This document shows positions 1 to 9,038 of a DNA stretch of 64,000 bases, piece by piece. How positions within the stretch are numbered: position 1 is the stretch's first letter; every line of letters begins with the position of its first letter. The stretch is from Ruegeria sp. Ofav3-42 (GTDB lineage: Bacteria > Pseudomonadota > Alphaproteobacteria > Rhodobacterales > Rhodobacteraceae), in NCBI RefSeq assembly GCF_022347725.1, contig NZ_JAKRGB010000011.1:62001-126000 (forward strand), in the 5' to 3' direction. The notes under the pieces are model-generated. The model ran no database searches, was not told the DNA's origin, and saw only the letters and a program-made list of their open reading frames with translations. The translations under genes were made by a program, and so were the position numbers.

Positions 1-973
1 GCGCATGCGCCAGCGCATCGGTTCGCGGCTTGGTTTCCTGTCGGGCGATATCCAGCAACACATCCGCCACCTGATCATCCGCGCCGCTCAGGTCGATCCC
101 CGAAATCAGGTCACCGCGATCATGTCGCTCGGCCAGTTTGTCGCTGGCCACATCTGATGCTTCGTCCGACAGCGTATAGACTGCGGCACCATGCGCCCGC
201 CCTTCAGACAGGATATCCGCGTGTAATGAGATGAAGACATCTGCGCCAGCCCGGTGCGCCAGCGCGATGCGCCGTTCCAGCGAGACGAACTGATCATCGA
301 CCCGCGTCAACATCACCTCAAACCCACCGGTCCGCAGCAATTGCTCGCGCAGTTCGCGCGCGAAGGTCAACATCAAGGTCTTTTCATCTGTCCCCTCGAC
401 CTCGGCCCCGGGGTCGATACCGCCATGGCCAGGGTCAAGCATGACGCGCAATGCACCGGCAGAGCCATCACGTGGAACGGCAGGCGTAACCGCCGGCTCC
501 GGCAAGTCCCACCCTTGCTGACGGGGCGCACCAGAGCTCTCTGCGAATGTATCGAAATCCGTCCCCTTCAAGCTCAGCGACAGACGCGCACCCCCGGTTG
601 CTTCATCGATCCGCATCTCAGCGCTGTCGACGGCCAAGGGCGCGCCCAGGTCCAGAACCATTCGCGACCAACCCGGAACATAAGCGCCGAACTGAACGCC
701 ACTGATACGGTCGCTCTGCAGGAATGCGTCGCGGTCCAGCCCGGTCCAGTCGACCTCTTGAAAATCAAGCACCATTCGGTACGGATCTTGCAGGGTAAAC
801 ACGCGATAAGGCACACCTTGGCTGAGACCAAGATCTATCCGCACCCCCGCCCGGCCCTCGTCGACAATACGGCTATCATCCGGCAAGATGCGCGCAAGCG
901 CACTGAAGTCATGCGCGACAGCAGCAGTTGTCAGCGCCCAGAAAAGCGCAATGGCGTAGATAATCCTGCTCAT
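1..973 (-). CDS. amiC: N-acetylmuramoyl-L-alanine amidase, AmiC type (C-terminus beyond window)
   Basis: Periplasmic zinc amidase that cuts the bond between N-acetylmuramic acid and the stem peptide, used in septal splitting. The frame opens with MSRIIYAIALF and a short signal peptide ending near AVAHD. An AMIN-like beta domain follows (about residues 30-130), then a linker, then the Amidase_3 domain starting at VMLDPGHGG. Zinc ligands visible are the His in DPGHGG, the Glu in TDEKTL and the His in SLHAD. The reading frame is open to base 1, so the last part of the catalytic domain lies outside the window. The start at 973 gives a normal signal peptide; upstream is the convergent end of an aminotransferase gene. 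Family assignment is firm, the exact paralogue (AmiA/B/C) less so. Confidence 0.9.
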   Translation of the reverse strand, partial: MSRIIYAIALFWALTTAAVAHDFSALARILPDDSRIVDEGRAGVRIDLGLSQGVPYRVFTLQDPYRMVLDFQEVDWTGLDRDAFLQSDRISGVQFGAYVPGWSRMVLDLGAPLAVDSAEMRIDEATGGARLSLSLKGTDFDTFAESSGAPRQQGWDLPEPAVTPAVPRDGSAGALRVMLDPGHGGIDPGAEVEGTDEKTLMLTFARELREQLLRTGGFEVMLTRVDDQFVSLERRIALAHRAGADVFISLHADILSEGRAHGAAVYTLSDEASDVASDKLAERHDRGDLISGIDLSGADDQVADVLLDIARQETKPRTDALAHA

Positions 974-1039
974 GGCCTCAAGTTTTCCCGAGATCGTTTG
1001 TCTGGCACCCTATCGCATCCGGGCCGTGTTGTGAACGAC

Positions 1040-2203
1040 TCAGGCCTGTTTTGTGATTGCGCCGCGTTCCGTCATAAAGCGCTGAAGGCGTTGCAGCCCC
1101 TCTTCGATGTCTGCCGTTGACCGGGCGTAAGAGAACCTCAACGTCGTGTGACCTCGCAACGGGTCAAAATCCAGCCCCGGCGTGACGGCGACTCCGGCGC
1201 TTTCCAGTATCTCAGCCGCAAATGCATGGCTGTCATCTGTCAGGTCAGAGACATCGGCGTAGACATAAAATGCCCCGTCAGGAGGTGCGATGTTGGTGAA
1301 CCCGGCCTTGGGCAGCCCATCCAGCATCAATTCGCGGTTTCGGCGGTAGACATCCAGATTTCCCTGCAACTCTTCATCGCAATCCATCGCTGCCAGAGCC
1401 GCCACCTGACTGGCGTGCGGAGCGCAGATGAACATGTTCTGGGCGATCCGCTCAACCACGCGCACCTGATCCTCGGGGACGACCATCCAGCCAACGCGCC
1501 ATCCGGTCATCGAGAAATACTTGGAGAACGAGTTGATTACATAGCACTCATCCGTCAACTCCAATGCGCTGACCGCTTTGGCCTCATATTCCAGACCGTG
1601 GTAAATCTCATCACTAATGAACGACGCGCCCTGCCTGTGCGCGGCCTCGATCAGTGATCCCATCGCCGCATGATCCAGCATGGTGCCGGTGGGGTTGGCA
1701 GGCGACGCCACCATCAGGCCCTGCAGGTCGAGCCCGGCAAAGTCGGCGGGCACGGGTTGCAACCGATTCTGGGGCGCGGTCGGCAGGTCTACCGGGACCA
1801 GCCCCAGTGCCTTCAGAATCTGCCGGTACGACGGGTAGCCGGGCGCACCGATTCCCACGCGGTCGCCGCTGTCGAACAGCGCGGTGAAGGTCAGCAGAAA
1901 CCCACCGGACGACCCCGGGGTGATCACGACGCGCTCCGGGTTCAGGTCGACGTCATACCACTCGCCATACAGCCGTGCGATCCGTTGACGCAGCGCGGGC
2001 AGGCCCAGAGCGACAGTATAGCCCAAGGGACCTTGCTCCATCTCATGGGCCAACGCCTGGACGGCCCCCTTGGGCGCGCCGGTTCCGGGCTGTCCGACCT
2101 CCATATGGATGATGTGACGCCCCGCCTCTTCAGCACGGCGCGCGGCCTCCATCACGTCCATCACGATAAAGGGATCGACCCCGGACCGGGTTGAGTTTCT
2201 CAT
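1040..2203 (-). CDS. PLP-dependent class I/II aminotransferase
   Basis: Fold-type I aminotransferase of about 387 residues. The substrate-binding N-terminus (GVDPFIVMDVMEAA) is followed by SPANPTGT, the SDEIYHGL segment and the PLP lysine in NSFSKYFSMTGWR; the C-terminal Arg that binds the substrate carboxylate is in LRFSYARS. Substrate cannot be told from sequence; such proteins are often annotated as aspartate/tyrosine/aromatic aminotransferases. Three in-frame ATGs exist (2227, 2209, 2203). The one at 2203 is preferred because GGGAG lies 6 nt upstream. The upstream region overlaps the possible starts of the divergent M48 protease gene, so both promoters must lie inside each other's 5' ends. 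Confidence 0.85.
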   Translation of the reverse strand: MRNSTRSGVDPFIVMDVMEAARRAEEAGRHIIHMEVGQPGTGAPKGAVQALAHEMEQGPLGYTVALGLPALRQRIARLYGEWYDVDLNPERVVITPGSSGGFLLTFTALFDSGDRVGIGAPGYPSYRQILKALGLVPVDLPTAPQNRLQPVPADFAGLDLQGLMVASPANPTGTMLDHAAMGSLIEAAHRQGASFISDEIYHGLEYEAKAVSALELTDECYVINSFSKYFSMTGWRVGWMVVPEDQVRVVERIAQNMFICAPHASQVAALAAMDCDEELQGNLDVYRRNRELMLDGLPKAGFTNIAPPDGAFYVYADVSDLTDDSHAFAAEILESAGVAVTPGLDFDPLRGHTTLRFSYARSTADIEEGLQRLQRFMTERGAITKQA

Positions 2204-2225
2204 GCCCATCTCCCATGTTGCAGCC

Positions 2226-3584
2226 ATGGCTTTTGAACGCGTATCCAGGCTGGCGTCAATCCCGGCCCTGTTGCTGGTGGCGGCAACATGGATGGGCAGC
2301 GCGTTTCAGGCCAACGCCCAAAGCCTGATCCGGGACCCGGATATCGAACACGGGCTACGTGAACTCGCCTTTCCCATCCTGCGCGCCGCCGGGCTGAGCA
2401 CCAACCGTGTGCGGATACTCGTCGTCAATGACAGTACGTTCAACGCCTTTGTCATTGATTACAATGCTATCTACGTAAACTACGGGCTGATCCTGACCGT
2501 CGAAAACCCCGAGATGCTTCAGGCCGTGATTGCCCACGAAGCGGCCCATATCGCGAACGGTCACCTGGCCCGCCGGGTTGAAAATATGCGCGCGGCACAG
2601 CGCAATGCGCAGATGGGTACGGCCTTGGCCTTGATCGTGGCCGCTGCTGGGGGTGGCGAGGCTGCGGCCGGTATCGCCGCAGGAACATCAGCATCGGCGC
2701 TGCGCAGTTTTCTGGGACACACGCGGGCCGAAGAAGCCTCGGCAGACCGCAGTTCGGCCAGCTACCTCAGGGCGGCAGGTATATCGCCCAGCGGTATGGT
2801 TGCCCTGCACCAAAAATTTGCAGGTCAGGAATTGCTGAGTACCGCCAACCAGGACCCCTATATGCGGTCCCACCCCACCAGCCGCGAACGTCTGCGCGCC
2901 GCTGAGGCGTTTATGGGCGAGTTCAGCGACCACGCACTTCCGAACCCAAACGCCGATTACTGGTTCGCGCGGGTGAAAGGAAAGTTGTCGGCATTCCTCC
3001 GCTCACCAAACTGGACCATGCGCAGGGCCAAAGAGGAAAGCGCCGAAGACATTCGGCTGATGCGTCAAGCCGCAGCCTACCACCAAAACCGCGATCTGGC
3101 CCGCGCACGCGCGGCAATCGACGGAGCACTGGAAATCCGGCCGGACGATCCATTCTATTATGAACTTAAAGGGCAGATTCTGCTGGAAAATCGTCAATTC
3201 TCCGAGGCTGTTGATGCCTATGGACGAGCGGTTGAGATGGCTCCGAACGACGCCCTTATACTGGCGGGGTACGGGCGCGCCCTGCTGGCACAGGGTCACA
3301 CGAAGAACGCCCTACAAGTGCTTGAAAAAGCACGTGAACGGGATTATCGCAATGCGCGATTGATGCAGGATCTTGGGGTCGCGTATGCCAAGGTTGGAAA
3401 TAACGGCATGGCCTCGGCTGTGACCGCGGAACGTTATGCCTTGCAAGGCCAGTTGGCAGATGCGGGGATTCATGCAAAACGAGCGATGGGGCAATTGCCC
3501 GAGGGCTCACCCGGTTGGCAACGGGCACAGGATGTGTTGATTGCCTCGGAACGAGCGAAGAAAAAGAAAAGGAAACGGAAATGA
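2226..3584 (+). CDS. M48 family zinc metalloprotease with TPR repeats (BepA/YfgC-like)
   Basis: Periplasmic protease of the BepA type, which in other bacteria helps assemble or degrade outer-membrane proteins. A signal peptide (ASIPALLLVAATWMGSAFQANA) precedes the M48 domain; the zinc motif is IAHEAAHIANGH and the third ligand is probably the Glu of HTRAEEASADR. After about residue 270 the protein becomes TPR-like, with helical pairs such as DLARARAAIDGALEI and SEAVDAYGRAVEM. It ends in a Lys/Arg-rich tail whose codons also carry the Shine-Dalgarno sequence of the next gene, which starts inside the stop codon (ATGA). An alternative ATG at 2202 would add 8 residues. Family firm; the client protein is unknown. 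Confidence 0.88.
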   Translation: MAFERVSRLASIPALLLVAATWMGSAFQANAQSLIRDPDIEHGLRELAFPILRAAGLSTNRVRILVVNDSTFNAFVIDYNAIYVNYGLILTVENPEMLQAVIAHEAAHIANGHLARRVENMRAAQRNAQMGTALALIVAAAGGGEAAAGIAAGTSASALRSFLGHTRAEEASADRSSASYLRAAGISPSGMVALHQKFAGQELLSTANQDPYMRSHPTSRERLRAAEAFMGEFSDHALPNPNADYWFARVKGKLSAFLRSPNWTMRRAKEESAEDIRLMRQAAAYHQNRDLARARAAIDGALEIRPDDPFYYELKGQILLENRQFSEAVDAYGRAVEMAPNDALILAGYGRALLAQGHTKNALQVLEKARERDYRNARLMQDLGVAYAKVGNNGMASAVTAERYALQGQLADAGIHAKRAMGQLPEGSPGWQRAQDVLIASERAKKKKRKRK

Positions 3585-4339
3585 TCCTCAGACACGCTGC
3601 ACCGGCCCTTCTGGGGCTTTCCCTGATATCAGGACCCGTTCAGGCGCTGGACCTGAGCACGATGAGCGACGCCGAAAAAGACCAGTTCGGCGCGCAGGTT
3701 CGGGAGTATCTTCTGGAGAACCCCGAAGTCATCATCGAGGCCATCAATATTCTGGAACAGCGCAACGCCGAAGCCGAAGCCCAGGTGGACAAGGAGTTGG
3801 TCGCAGCCAATTCCGACGAGTTGTTCAATGACGGCTACAGCTGGGTCGGAGGCAACCCCGAGGGTGACATCACGCTGGTCGAATTCATGGATTACCGCTG
3901 TGGTTATTGCCGCCGTGCTGTCCCCGAAGTGGCTACCCTGTTGGAAGCGGACGGCAACATCCGTCTTGTGATCAAAGAGTTCCCGATTCTGGGTGAGGCC
4001 TCGGTTCTGTCCTCACGTTTCGCAGTCGCAACCAAACATGTGGCGGGCGACGACGCCTATAAGCAGGTACACGACGCGCTGCTGGAATTCACCGGCGAAC
4101 CTTCAGAAGTCTCGCTGCGCCGCATTTCCGACGGACTCGGGCTGGACAGCGATGCAATCATCGCGGCGATGGACAGCGAACAGGTCACGGACGAAATCAA
4201 CCAAACGCGCGCGCTTGCGCAACGCATGCAGATTTCGGGGACGCCTTCGTTCGTTCTGGGCACCGAAATGCTGCGCGGCTTCCTGCCTGCCGATCAGCTG
4301 CAGCAGATCGCCAATGGCGTGCGCGCAGAACAAGGCTGA
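3581..4339 (+). CDS. DsbA-family thiol-disulfide oxidoreductase
   Basis: Exported thioredoxin-fold protein of about 252 residues. A signal peptide (PALLGLSLISGPVQA) is followed by a helical N-terminal segment rich in Glu (residues about 25-70), then the thioredoxin fold with the redox motif CGYC in DYRCGYCRRAVPE and the cis-Pro loop ISGTPSFV. This layout matches the Com1/ScsC-like DsbA subgroup. The start is set by the ATGA overlap with the M48 protease stop and by AGGAAACGG upstream, so the two proteins are probably made together and may both serve envelope protein quality control. Whether it acts as oxidase or isomerase cannot be read from sequence. Confidence 0.88.
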   Translation: MILRHAAPALLGLSLISGPVQALDLSTMSDAEKDQFGAQVREYLLENPEVIIEAINILEQRNAEAEAQVDKELVAANSDELFNDGYSWVGGNPEGDITLVEFMDYRCGYCRRAVPEVATLLEADGNIRLVIKEFPILGEASVLSSRFAVATKHVAGDDAYKQVHDALLEFTGEPSEVSLRRISDGLGLDSDAIIAAMDSEQVTDEINQTRALAQRMQISGTPSFVLGTEMLRGFLPADQLQQIANGVRAEQG

Positions 4340-4397
4340 CAAACTATGGAGCATTCAGGAAGGGGTGCTCCTAACAACTTTTTAAAGGTGATCCGGG

Positions 4398-5468
4398 ATG
4401 AACCGACGGGATGTTTTGCTTTCCGGTGCGGCGTTGGGTGTCATGGGTTTTACAGGTCAGTCTTTTGCTCAACCCGCTGCGGGTCTTTTTGTACCGGCCG
4501 AGGAAGCCCGTCATCAACGGACCTTCATGCAATGGCCGGTCAGCCGAAAAGTGTATGGTGACTCCTACCTTCTCGACATGATGCAGCAGACAATTGCCGA
4601 CATTGCCAATGCGATTTCGGATTTCGAACCGGTGACCATGCTGGCTGCAGCCGGACACCATGAGGCTGCACGCAGGAAACTGTCAGCGTCGGTCCAACTT
4701 TGGGATGTTCCGACCGAAGACCTCTGGTGCCGGGACTCTGGCCCGGTTTTTCTGGTTAATGACAGCGGAGAGATGGCGATCCGCCAGATCCAGTTTAATG
4801 GCTGGGGCCGCAAACAGGTGCATAAACATGACGGTCGCGTCGCCGCTCGGGTGGCCGAGCGTTTGGGTCTGCCGCTGCTGCCCTCGGGCCTGAATGGCGA
4901 GGCCGGGGGTGTTGAGCAGGATGGTCACGGGCTGCTGATGGCCCACGAAAGCTCGTGGGTGAATGACAATCGCAACCCCGGCCAGTCCCGCGACGAAATC
5001 GAAGCCAAACTGCTGGCCGCCTATGGCGCAGACCGAATGATCTGGTCAGAGGGGGTTTGGGGAGAAGACATAACCGATTACCATATCGACAGCCTGGCGC
5101 GTTTCACCGGCCCAGGCCGCGTACTGGTCAACCTGCCGGATGAACCCGAAATGGACGACCCTTTCCACCTGGCCGCGCTGGATACATATGACCGGTTGAT
5201 TGCCGAAGGCTTGCAGGTCGACGTCATTCCCGAACCCTTTGAACCGCGTGTAAGAGACCCGGAATTCGTGGCATCTTATGCAAATTACTACATTTGCAAC
5301 GGTGCCGTTGTGATGGCGCAGTTTGGCGACCAAGAAACCGATGCAATCGCGCGCGATGCACTGGCCCGGCACTATCCCGGACGAGATATCGTATCGCTGA
5401 ACGTCGATGTTTTGGGAGAGTCTGGTGGTGGCATCCACTGCGCCACGCAGCAGATGCCCGCCGTGTAG
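4398..5468 (+). CDS. aguA: Agmatine deiminase family protein with Tat-like signal
   Basis: Guanidino-group hydrolase of the peptidyl-arginine deiminase-like family, expected to turn agmatine into N-carbamoylputrescine. The N-terminus MNRRDVLLSGAALGVMGF resembles a twin-arginine export signal, which is unusual because most AguA proteins are cytoplasmic. Family motifs include the LWCRDSGPVF segment (catalytic acid), YHIDSLARF (catalytic His-Asp) and a C-terminal GGGIHCATQQMP with the nucleophilic Cys at residue 348. Length (356) is normal once the signal is included. It stands alone; no putrescine genes adjoin. Exported agmatine deiminase-like proteins could act on environmental agmatine or arginine derivatives; that is inference. 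Confidence 0.85.
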   Translation: MNRRDVLLSGAALGVMGFTGQSFAQPAAGLFVPAEEARHQRTFMQWPVSRKVYGDSYLLDMMQQTIADIANAISDFEPVTMLAAAGHHEAARRKLSASVQLWDVPTEDLWCRDSGPVFLVNDSGEMAIRQIQFNGWGRKQVHKHDGRVAARVAERLGLPLLPSGLNGEAGGVEQDGHGLLMAHESSWVNDNRNPGQSRDEIEAKLLAAYGADRMIWSEGVWGEDITDYHIDSLARFTGPGRVLVNLPDEPEMDDPFHLAALDTYDRLIAEGLQVDVIPEPFEPRVRDPEFVASYANYYICNGAVVMAQFGDQETDAIARDALARHYPGRDIVSLNVDVLGESGGGIHCATQQMPAV

Positions 5469-5502
5469 TTTCCTGACCTATACCGAACAAATTTTTAGAG
5501 CC

Positions 5503-5523
5503 CCGGGCGGATCAATCGCCCGG
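5503..5523. terminator. Hairpin between convergent genes
   Basis: Perfect 7-bp inverted repeat CCGGGCG / CGCCCGG with a 7-nt loop, between the end of the agmatine deiminase gene and the end of the convergent membrane-protein gene. No strong T-run follows on the plus strand; on the minus strand a T-rich stretch (CTCTAAAAATTTG) follows a few bases later. Probably a weak terminator. Confidence 0.45.
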
Positions 5524-5549
5524 TGTAAACCACACTAAAATCAGAGTTT

Positions 5550-6377
5550 TTACAAACCGGACATTTGCTCAGCCCGTGCTACGTACTTGTCATCAAACCG
5601 AGCAAACCCGTCATCCAGCCACATACGAAAACTAGCGGTTGGCGACATGTAGTCAAAGCTGCGCGTGGTCTGAAGGGCAGTTCCAAAAGATATCTTTTGG
5701 AACGTCCGCTCCAGTGTCCCACTGGAACCATTTGTGCCTTTCTTTGCACTGAGCGCTTCAAAGCGAACACGAAACTGGGCGTTTGGCTCGAACTGCTCAA
5801 TAACCTGCAATTCCTCCACTCGAGTTAAGTCATCAATCTGTGAGACTTCTACAAAACTGACGCCCGGTTTACGCCATTCAATCGACACTGTATTTTCGTC
5901 TCCGTAGGTATCAACCGTATCGGGCGTCACAACGAGGAATGGCCAAACTTCCTCAGGCGTCAAACGCGTTCGGACTTTGCTCTGAAAGGTTCTTTTTCGG
6001 GAAGGAAGAAAGCGATCCAACCACCCCCCTCCGTAGACAGAGAACGTTAACTGACAGAACATAATAGCGACGACAATAAAGAAAAACTCGGAAAAGCTGC
6101 TGTCGGTTTTTCCGATAGCCAAATAGATGCAAATTATCGGTAACGAAAACGCTACAGATTCCGTTGCCATGCGGACGGCCGGGAAGAAAAGAGCGATTGC
6201 CATCAGCACTGGCGTCAAGAGCAATAGGAATGCTGCACCGTAGGCCAGCTGAAACGGTATTCCGAACACGATGCGGTCGTCATTCATACCGGCCACCAAC
6301 CCGGCAATGAATGTCATCAAAGCAATTACGATAAATCTGCGACGCTCACGATACAGGCGTCGTTTAAGAGAAATCAT
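5550..6377 (-). CDS. Hypothetical membrane protein with four TM helices and a soluble C-terminal domain
   Basis: Not recognised. The start at 6377 is chosen because GGAGG lies 5-6 nt upstream. Residues about 13-130 contain four hydrophobic helices (for example FIVIALMTFIAGLVAG, AAFLLLLTPVLMAIALFF, SVAFSLPIICIYLAIG, FFFIVVAIMFCQLTFSV). The rest (about 150-275) is a soluble domain, beginning VRTRLTPEEVWPFLVVTP and ending RMWLDDGFARFDDKYV, that recalls SRPBCC/START-like folds; this is only an impression. The gene is markedly AT-rich (25 G/C in the 60 bases 6061-6120) in a GC-rich setting and has no operon partner, suggesting acquisition by transfer. Confidence 0.75.
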   Translation of the reverse strand: MISLKRRLYRERRRFIVIALMTFIAGLVAGMNDDRIVFGIPFQLAYGAAFLLLLTPVLMAIALFFPAVRMATESVAFSLPIICIYLAIGKTDSSFSEFFFIVVAIMFCQLTFSVYGGGWLDRFLPSRKRTFQSKVRTRLTPEEVWPFLVVTPDTVDTYGDENTVSIEWRKPGVSFVEVSQIDDLTRVEELQVIEQFEPNAQFRVRFEALSAKKGTNGSSGTLERTFQKISFGTALQTTRSFDYMSPTASFRMWLDDGFARFDDKYVARAEQMSGL

Positions 6378-6502
6378 CAATACCTCCAAACAACGTTAGC
6401 GTGTTGTGGAGGGAAAATAGGGCGCAATTTTGACTATTCTCAGCCTTGGCTGGGATTACGGAATTGAAAGGAAAGCGTTTTTTGATGGGCGTCGCCAGCC
6501 GG

Positions 6503-7624
6503 TTATTCCGCAGCCTCTTGCGCCGCATCCAGTTCGGCGGCCTTCTTTTCGACCTCTTCGACGATATGCTCGATCATCTGTTCGTTCGACATCTTGTGGC
6601 TGGCCTTACCTGCCAAATAGACCATGCCGGACCCTGCCCCGCCGCCTGTGAACCCCACATCGGTCATCAGCGCCTCACCCGGACCGTTCACCACGCAACC
6701 GATGATCGACAGGCTCATCGGCGTCTTGATATGTTCCAGCCGCTGCTCCAATTCCTCGACCGTCTTGATCACATCAAAGCCCTGCCGCGCACAGGATGGG
6801 CACGAGATGATGTTCACACCACGATGGCGCAGGCCCAGAGATTTCAAAATCTCATAGCCAACCTTGACCTCTTCGACCGGATCAGCGGACAGGCTGACGC
6901 GGATCGTGTCTCCGATACCCATCCACAGCAGATTACCCAATCCGATAGCAGATTTGATGGTGCCTGAAACCAGCCCCCCTGCCTCGGTGATACCAAGGTG
7001 GATCGGCGCATCCGTGGCCTCGGCAATTCCCTGGTAAGCAGCCGCCGACAAGAAGACATCGCTGGCTTTCACGCTGATCTTGAACTCGTGAAAGTCGTTG
7101 TCTTGCAGAATCCGGATATGCTCCAACCCGCTTTCGACCATAGCGTCGGGGCATGGTTCGCCATATTTCTCAAGCAGGTGCTTTTCCAGACTGCCGGCAT
7201 TCACGCCGATACGGATCGAGCAATTATGGTCGCGTGCTGCCTTAATGACCTCTTTCACACGCTTTTCGTCGCCGATATTGCCCGGATTGATCCGCAGGCA
7301 GGCGGCCCCGGCTTCGGCGGCTTCGATGCCTCGGCGATAATGGAAATGGATGTCGGCCACGATGGGAACCGGGCTTTCGCGCACGATTTCTTTCAGTGCC
7401 TTCGACGATGCCTCGTCCGGGACCGACACCCGAACGATATCGGCACCCGCCTCGGCTGCAGCCTGAACCTGGGCTACGGTCCCTGCCACATCCGTTGTCA
7501 GAGTATTGGTCATCGTCTGAACCGCAATCGGCGCGTCGCCCCCGACCGGAACATTCCCGACCATGATCTGGCGAGATTTGCGGCGATAGATGTTGCGCCA
7601 CGGGCGGACGTGATTGAGGGACAT
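6503..7624 (-). CDS. ispG: 4-hydroxy-3-methylbut-2-en-1-yl diphosphate synthase (IspG/GcpE)
   Basis: Seventh enzyme of the MEP isoprenoid pathway; a 4Fe-4S protein converting MEcPP to HMBPP in the cytoplasm. The TIM-barrel N-terminus starts [22 protein letters not shown]; the C-terminal cluster ligands are the three Cys of [11 protein letters not shown] and [11 protein letters not shown]. Length (373) matches the bacterial two-domain form. The gene follows the RodZ-like gene on the same strand (70 nt gap), the order rodZ-ispG being common in Proteobacteria. Very secure call. Confidence 0.97.
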   Translation of the reverse strand: MSLNHVRPWRNIYRRKSRQIMVGNVPVGGDAPIAVQTMTNTLTTDVAGTVAQVQAAAEAGADIVRVSVPDEASSKALKEIVRESPVPIVADIHFHYRRGIEAAEAGAACLRINPGNIGDEKRVKEVIKAARDHNCSIRIGVNAGSLEKHLLEKYGEPCPDAMVESGLEHIRILQDNDFHEFKISVKASDVFLSAAAYQGIAEATDAPIHLGITEAGGLVSGTIKSAIGLGNLLWMGIGDTIRVSLSADPVEEVKVGYEILKSLGLRHRGVNIISCPSCARQGFDVIKTVEELEQRLEHIKTPMSLSIIGCVVNGPGEALMTDVGFTGGGAGSGMVYLAGKASHKMSNEQMIEHIVEEVEKKAAELDAAQEAAE

Positions 7625-7694
7625 GAGGATGGGTCCAAAGCTGCCTGAGTTGGGTCTTAAATAGTTCGCCTACCCGGGCACCGCAATGGTCAGA

Positions 7695-8909
7695 TCACTC
7701 GGCCGGGGCTTCTGTGACTTGCGCCTGAAGCTCGGCGACCAACTGCTTGAGCGCACTGTTCTGTTCGGCCTCAAGATCGGCGACCTCATAGCGTTCGGCG
7801 ACTGCGTCCTTGGACAGAACAACGCCTTTGGTCACGGTTCCGGGCTTACCGACCGGTCCATAGTGCTCTCCGTTCATCGAGAAATAGACGGCCCCCGAAG
7901 CCCCCGCGCGCAGTTGCGGCGGTTCTTCAGTCAAGGGAATCTCGAACGTATTCCCCTGTTCGACCGTACCCAAGGTGCCCTCGAACAGAACGCTGCCATC
8001 CGCAGCACGGATGCGCATCCACGCAGGTCCAACGGCCACGATTTTCAGCGAGGTATCAACCTGCTCAACCACTTGCGGCAATGCCGGACGCTCAACAGTG
8101 TGCACCTCGGCCACTTCAAGCTTGGGTGGCTCTGGTGGGCGGAAAGTACCGACGGTACGCGGGTCTAGTGTGGAAATCGGTGCATCGCGTGCCACAAGAA
8201 CCGGAACATCCAAGGCCTGCGGGCGATAGAGACGATCCAGCGCTTCGGCACTTGGGACCGTAGTTTCCGGTGCGTCAGCTACCTCGATTGTGCCACGGGC
8301 AGCGTCCAGCGGATCGAGATCGGACAGAACAACGGGCGCTTGTTCCACGGGGCTGACCTGCACCTGCTGAATTTTGTTCAGAACGGCCCACCCGCCGTAC
8401 CCTATGCCGCAGATCACTGCCAGCAAGACCAGCGAAGACCCGATCGCTCGCGGTTCGATCTGGCTGACCAGAGATTCCCTGCCCGGAATATACGGAGTGT
8501 TCGGTGAGATAAACGGATCGCGCCCCATCGGGCCGCGCGAGGGCAAAGCACCGGACGGTTTGCGTACAACCGAAGCTTCGGCCGACATGCCATGAGCAAC
8601 TTCGAACCCGCTTTCCGCGCAAAACGCGGCAAAAGTATCATCCGGATTCATTCCCAGATACCGGGCATAAGAACGCACATACCCGGCGATGAAGCCGGGT
8701 GTGTCGAACGCGTCGGGATCGGCGTCTTCAATGGCAGCGATGTAGTTGGCTTTGATCCGCAATTCGCGCTGAACATCCAAGAGGGACTTGCCCATGGTCG
8801 CGCGCTCGCCGCGCATCCTGTCGCCAAGCCGCACCTCGTAGTCGTCGTAGCCCTTTGGCCGGACGTCAGTGTTGTCTTCGGAATCGCGCTGTGATCTGCG
8901 CCCAATCAT
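7695..8909 (-). CDS. RodZ-like helix-turn-helix membrane protein
   Basis: Single-pass inner-membrane protein related to RodZ, which links MreB to the cell wall machinery. Residues about 25-95 form a HTH_25 domain (LGDRMRGERATMGKSLLDVQ, GFIAGYVRSYARYLGM). A transmembrane helix (LVLLAVICGIGYGGWAVL) follows near residue 165-185. The periplasmic part ends in a DUF4115 domain (about 285-375) with WMRIRAADGSVLFEG. The C-terminal 30 residues (VAERYEVADLEAEQNSALKQ) look coiled-coil and may be an extra oligomerisation segment. Upstream lies hemA and a nested inverted repeat at 8943-8995; downstream is ispG. Confidence 0.87.
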   Translation of the reverse strand: MIGRRSQRDSEDNTDVRPKGYDDYEVRLGDRMRGERATMGKSLLDVQRELRIKANYIAAIEDADPDAFDTPGFIAGYVRSYARYLGMNPDDTFAAFCAESGFEVAHGMSAEASVVRKPSGALPSRGPMGRDPFISPNTPYIPGRESLVSQIEPRAIGSSLVLLAVICGIGYGGWAVLNKIQQVQVSPVEQAPVVLSDLDPLDAARGTIEVADAPETTVPSAEALDRLYRPQALDVPVLVARDAPISTLDPRTVGTFRPPEPPKLEVAEVHTVERPALPQVVEQVDTSLKIVAVGPAWMRIRAADGSVLFEGTLGTVEQGNTFEIPLTEEPPQLRAGASGAVYFSMNGEHYGPVGKPGTVTKGVVLSKDAVAERYEVADLEAEQNSALKQLVAELQAQVTEAPAE

Positions 8910-8942
8910 TCCTGCTGCCCCATTCTGCCTTGTGCGCCTTAC

Positions 8943-8995
8943 ACGCTAACGACGAATCGCTCCCATAACGATTCGTGCGTATCTTTTGTTAGCGT
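8943..8995. repeat. Nested inverted repeats between hemA and the RodZ-like gene
   Basis: Two perfect 8-bp inverted repeats are nested: outer arms ACGCTAAC (8943-8950) and GTTAGCGT (8988-8995), inner arms ACGAATCG (8952-8959) and CGATTCGT (8969-8976) around a 9-nt loop. The outer arms can be lengthened with a 2-nt bulge (CTTAC on both sides). The element lies 34 nt before the RodZ-like start and 43 nt after the hemA stop, both on the minus strand. It could be an RNA structure ending or protecting the hemA transcript, or an operator of the RodZ-like gene. No T-run follows, so it is not a standard terminator. Confidence 0.6.
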
Positions 8996-9038
8996 AAGCT
9001 TAACACGCGACAATTGCATTGCACACTTTGGCGTGAGG

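Noticed and set aside
254..1120. 288-codon plus-strand ORF over the amidase gene
   Set aside because: It is the antisense shadow of the AmiC-type frame, with low-complexity Arg/His/Gln composition and no ribosome binding site.
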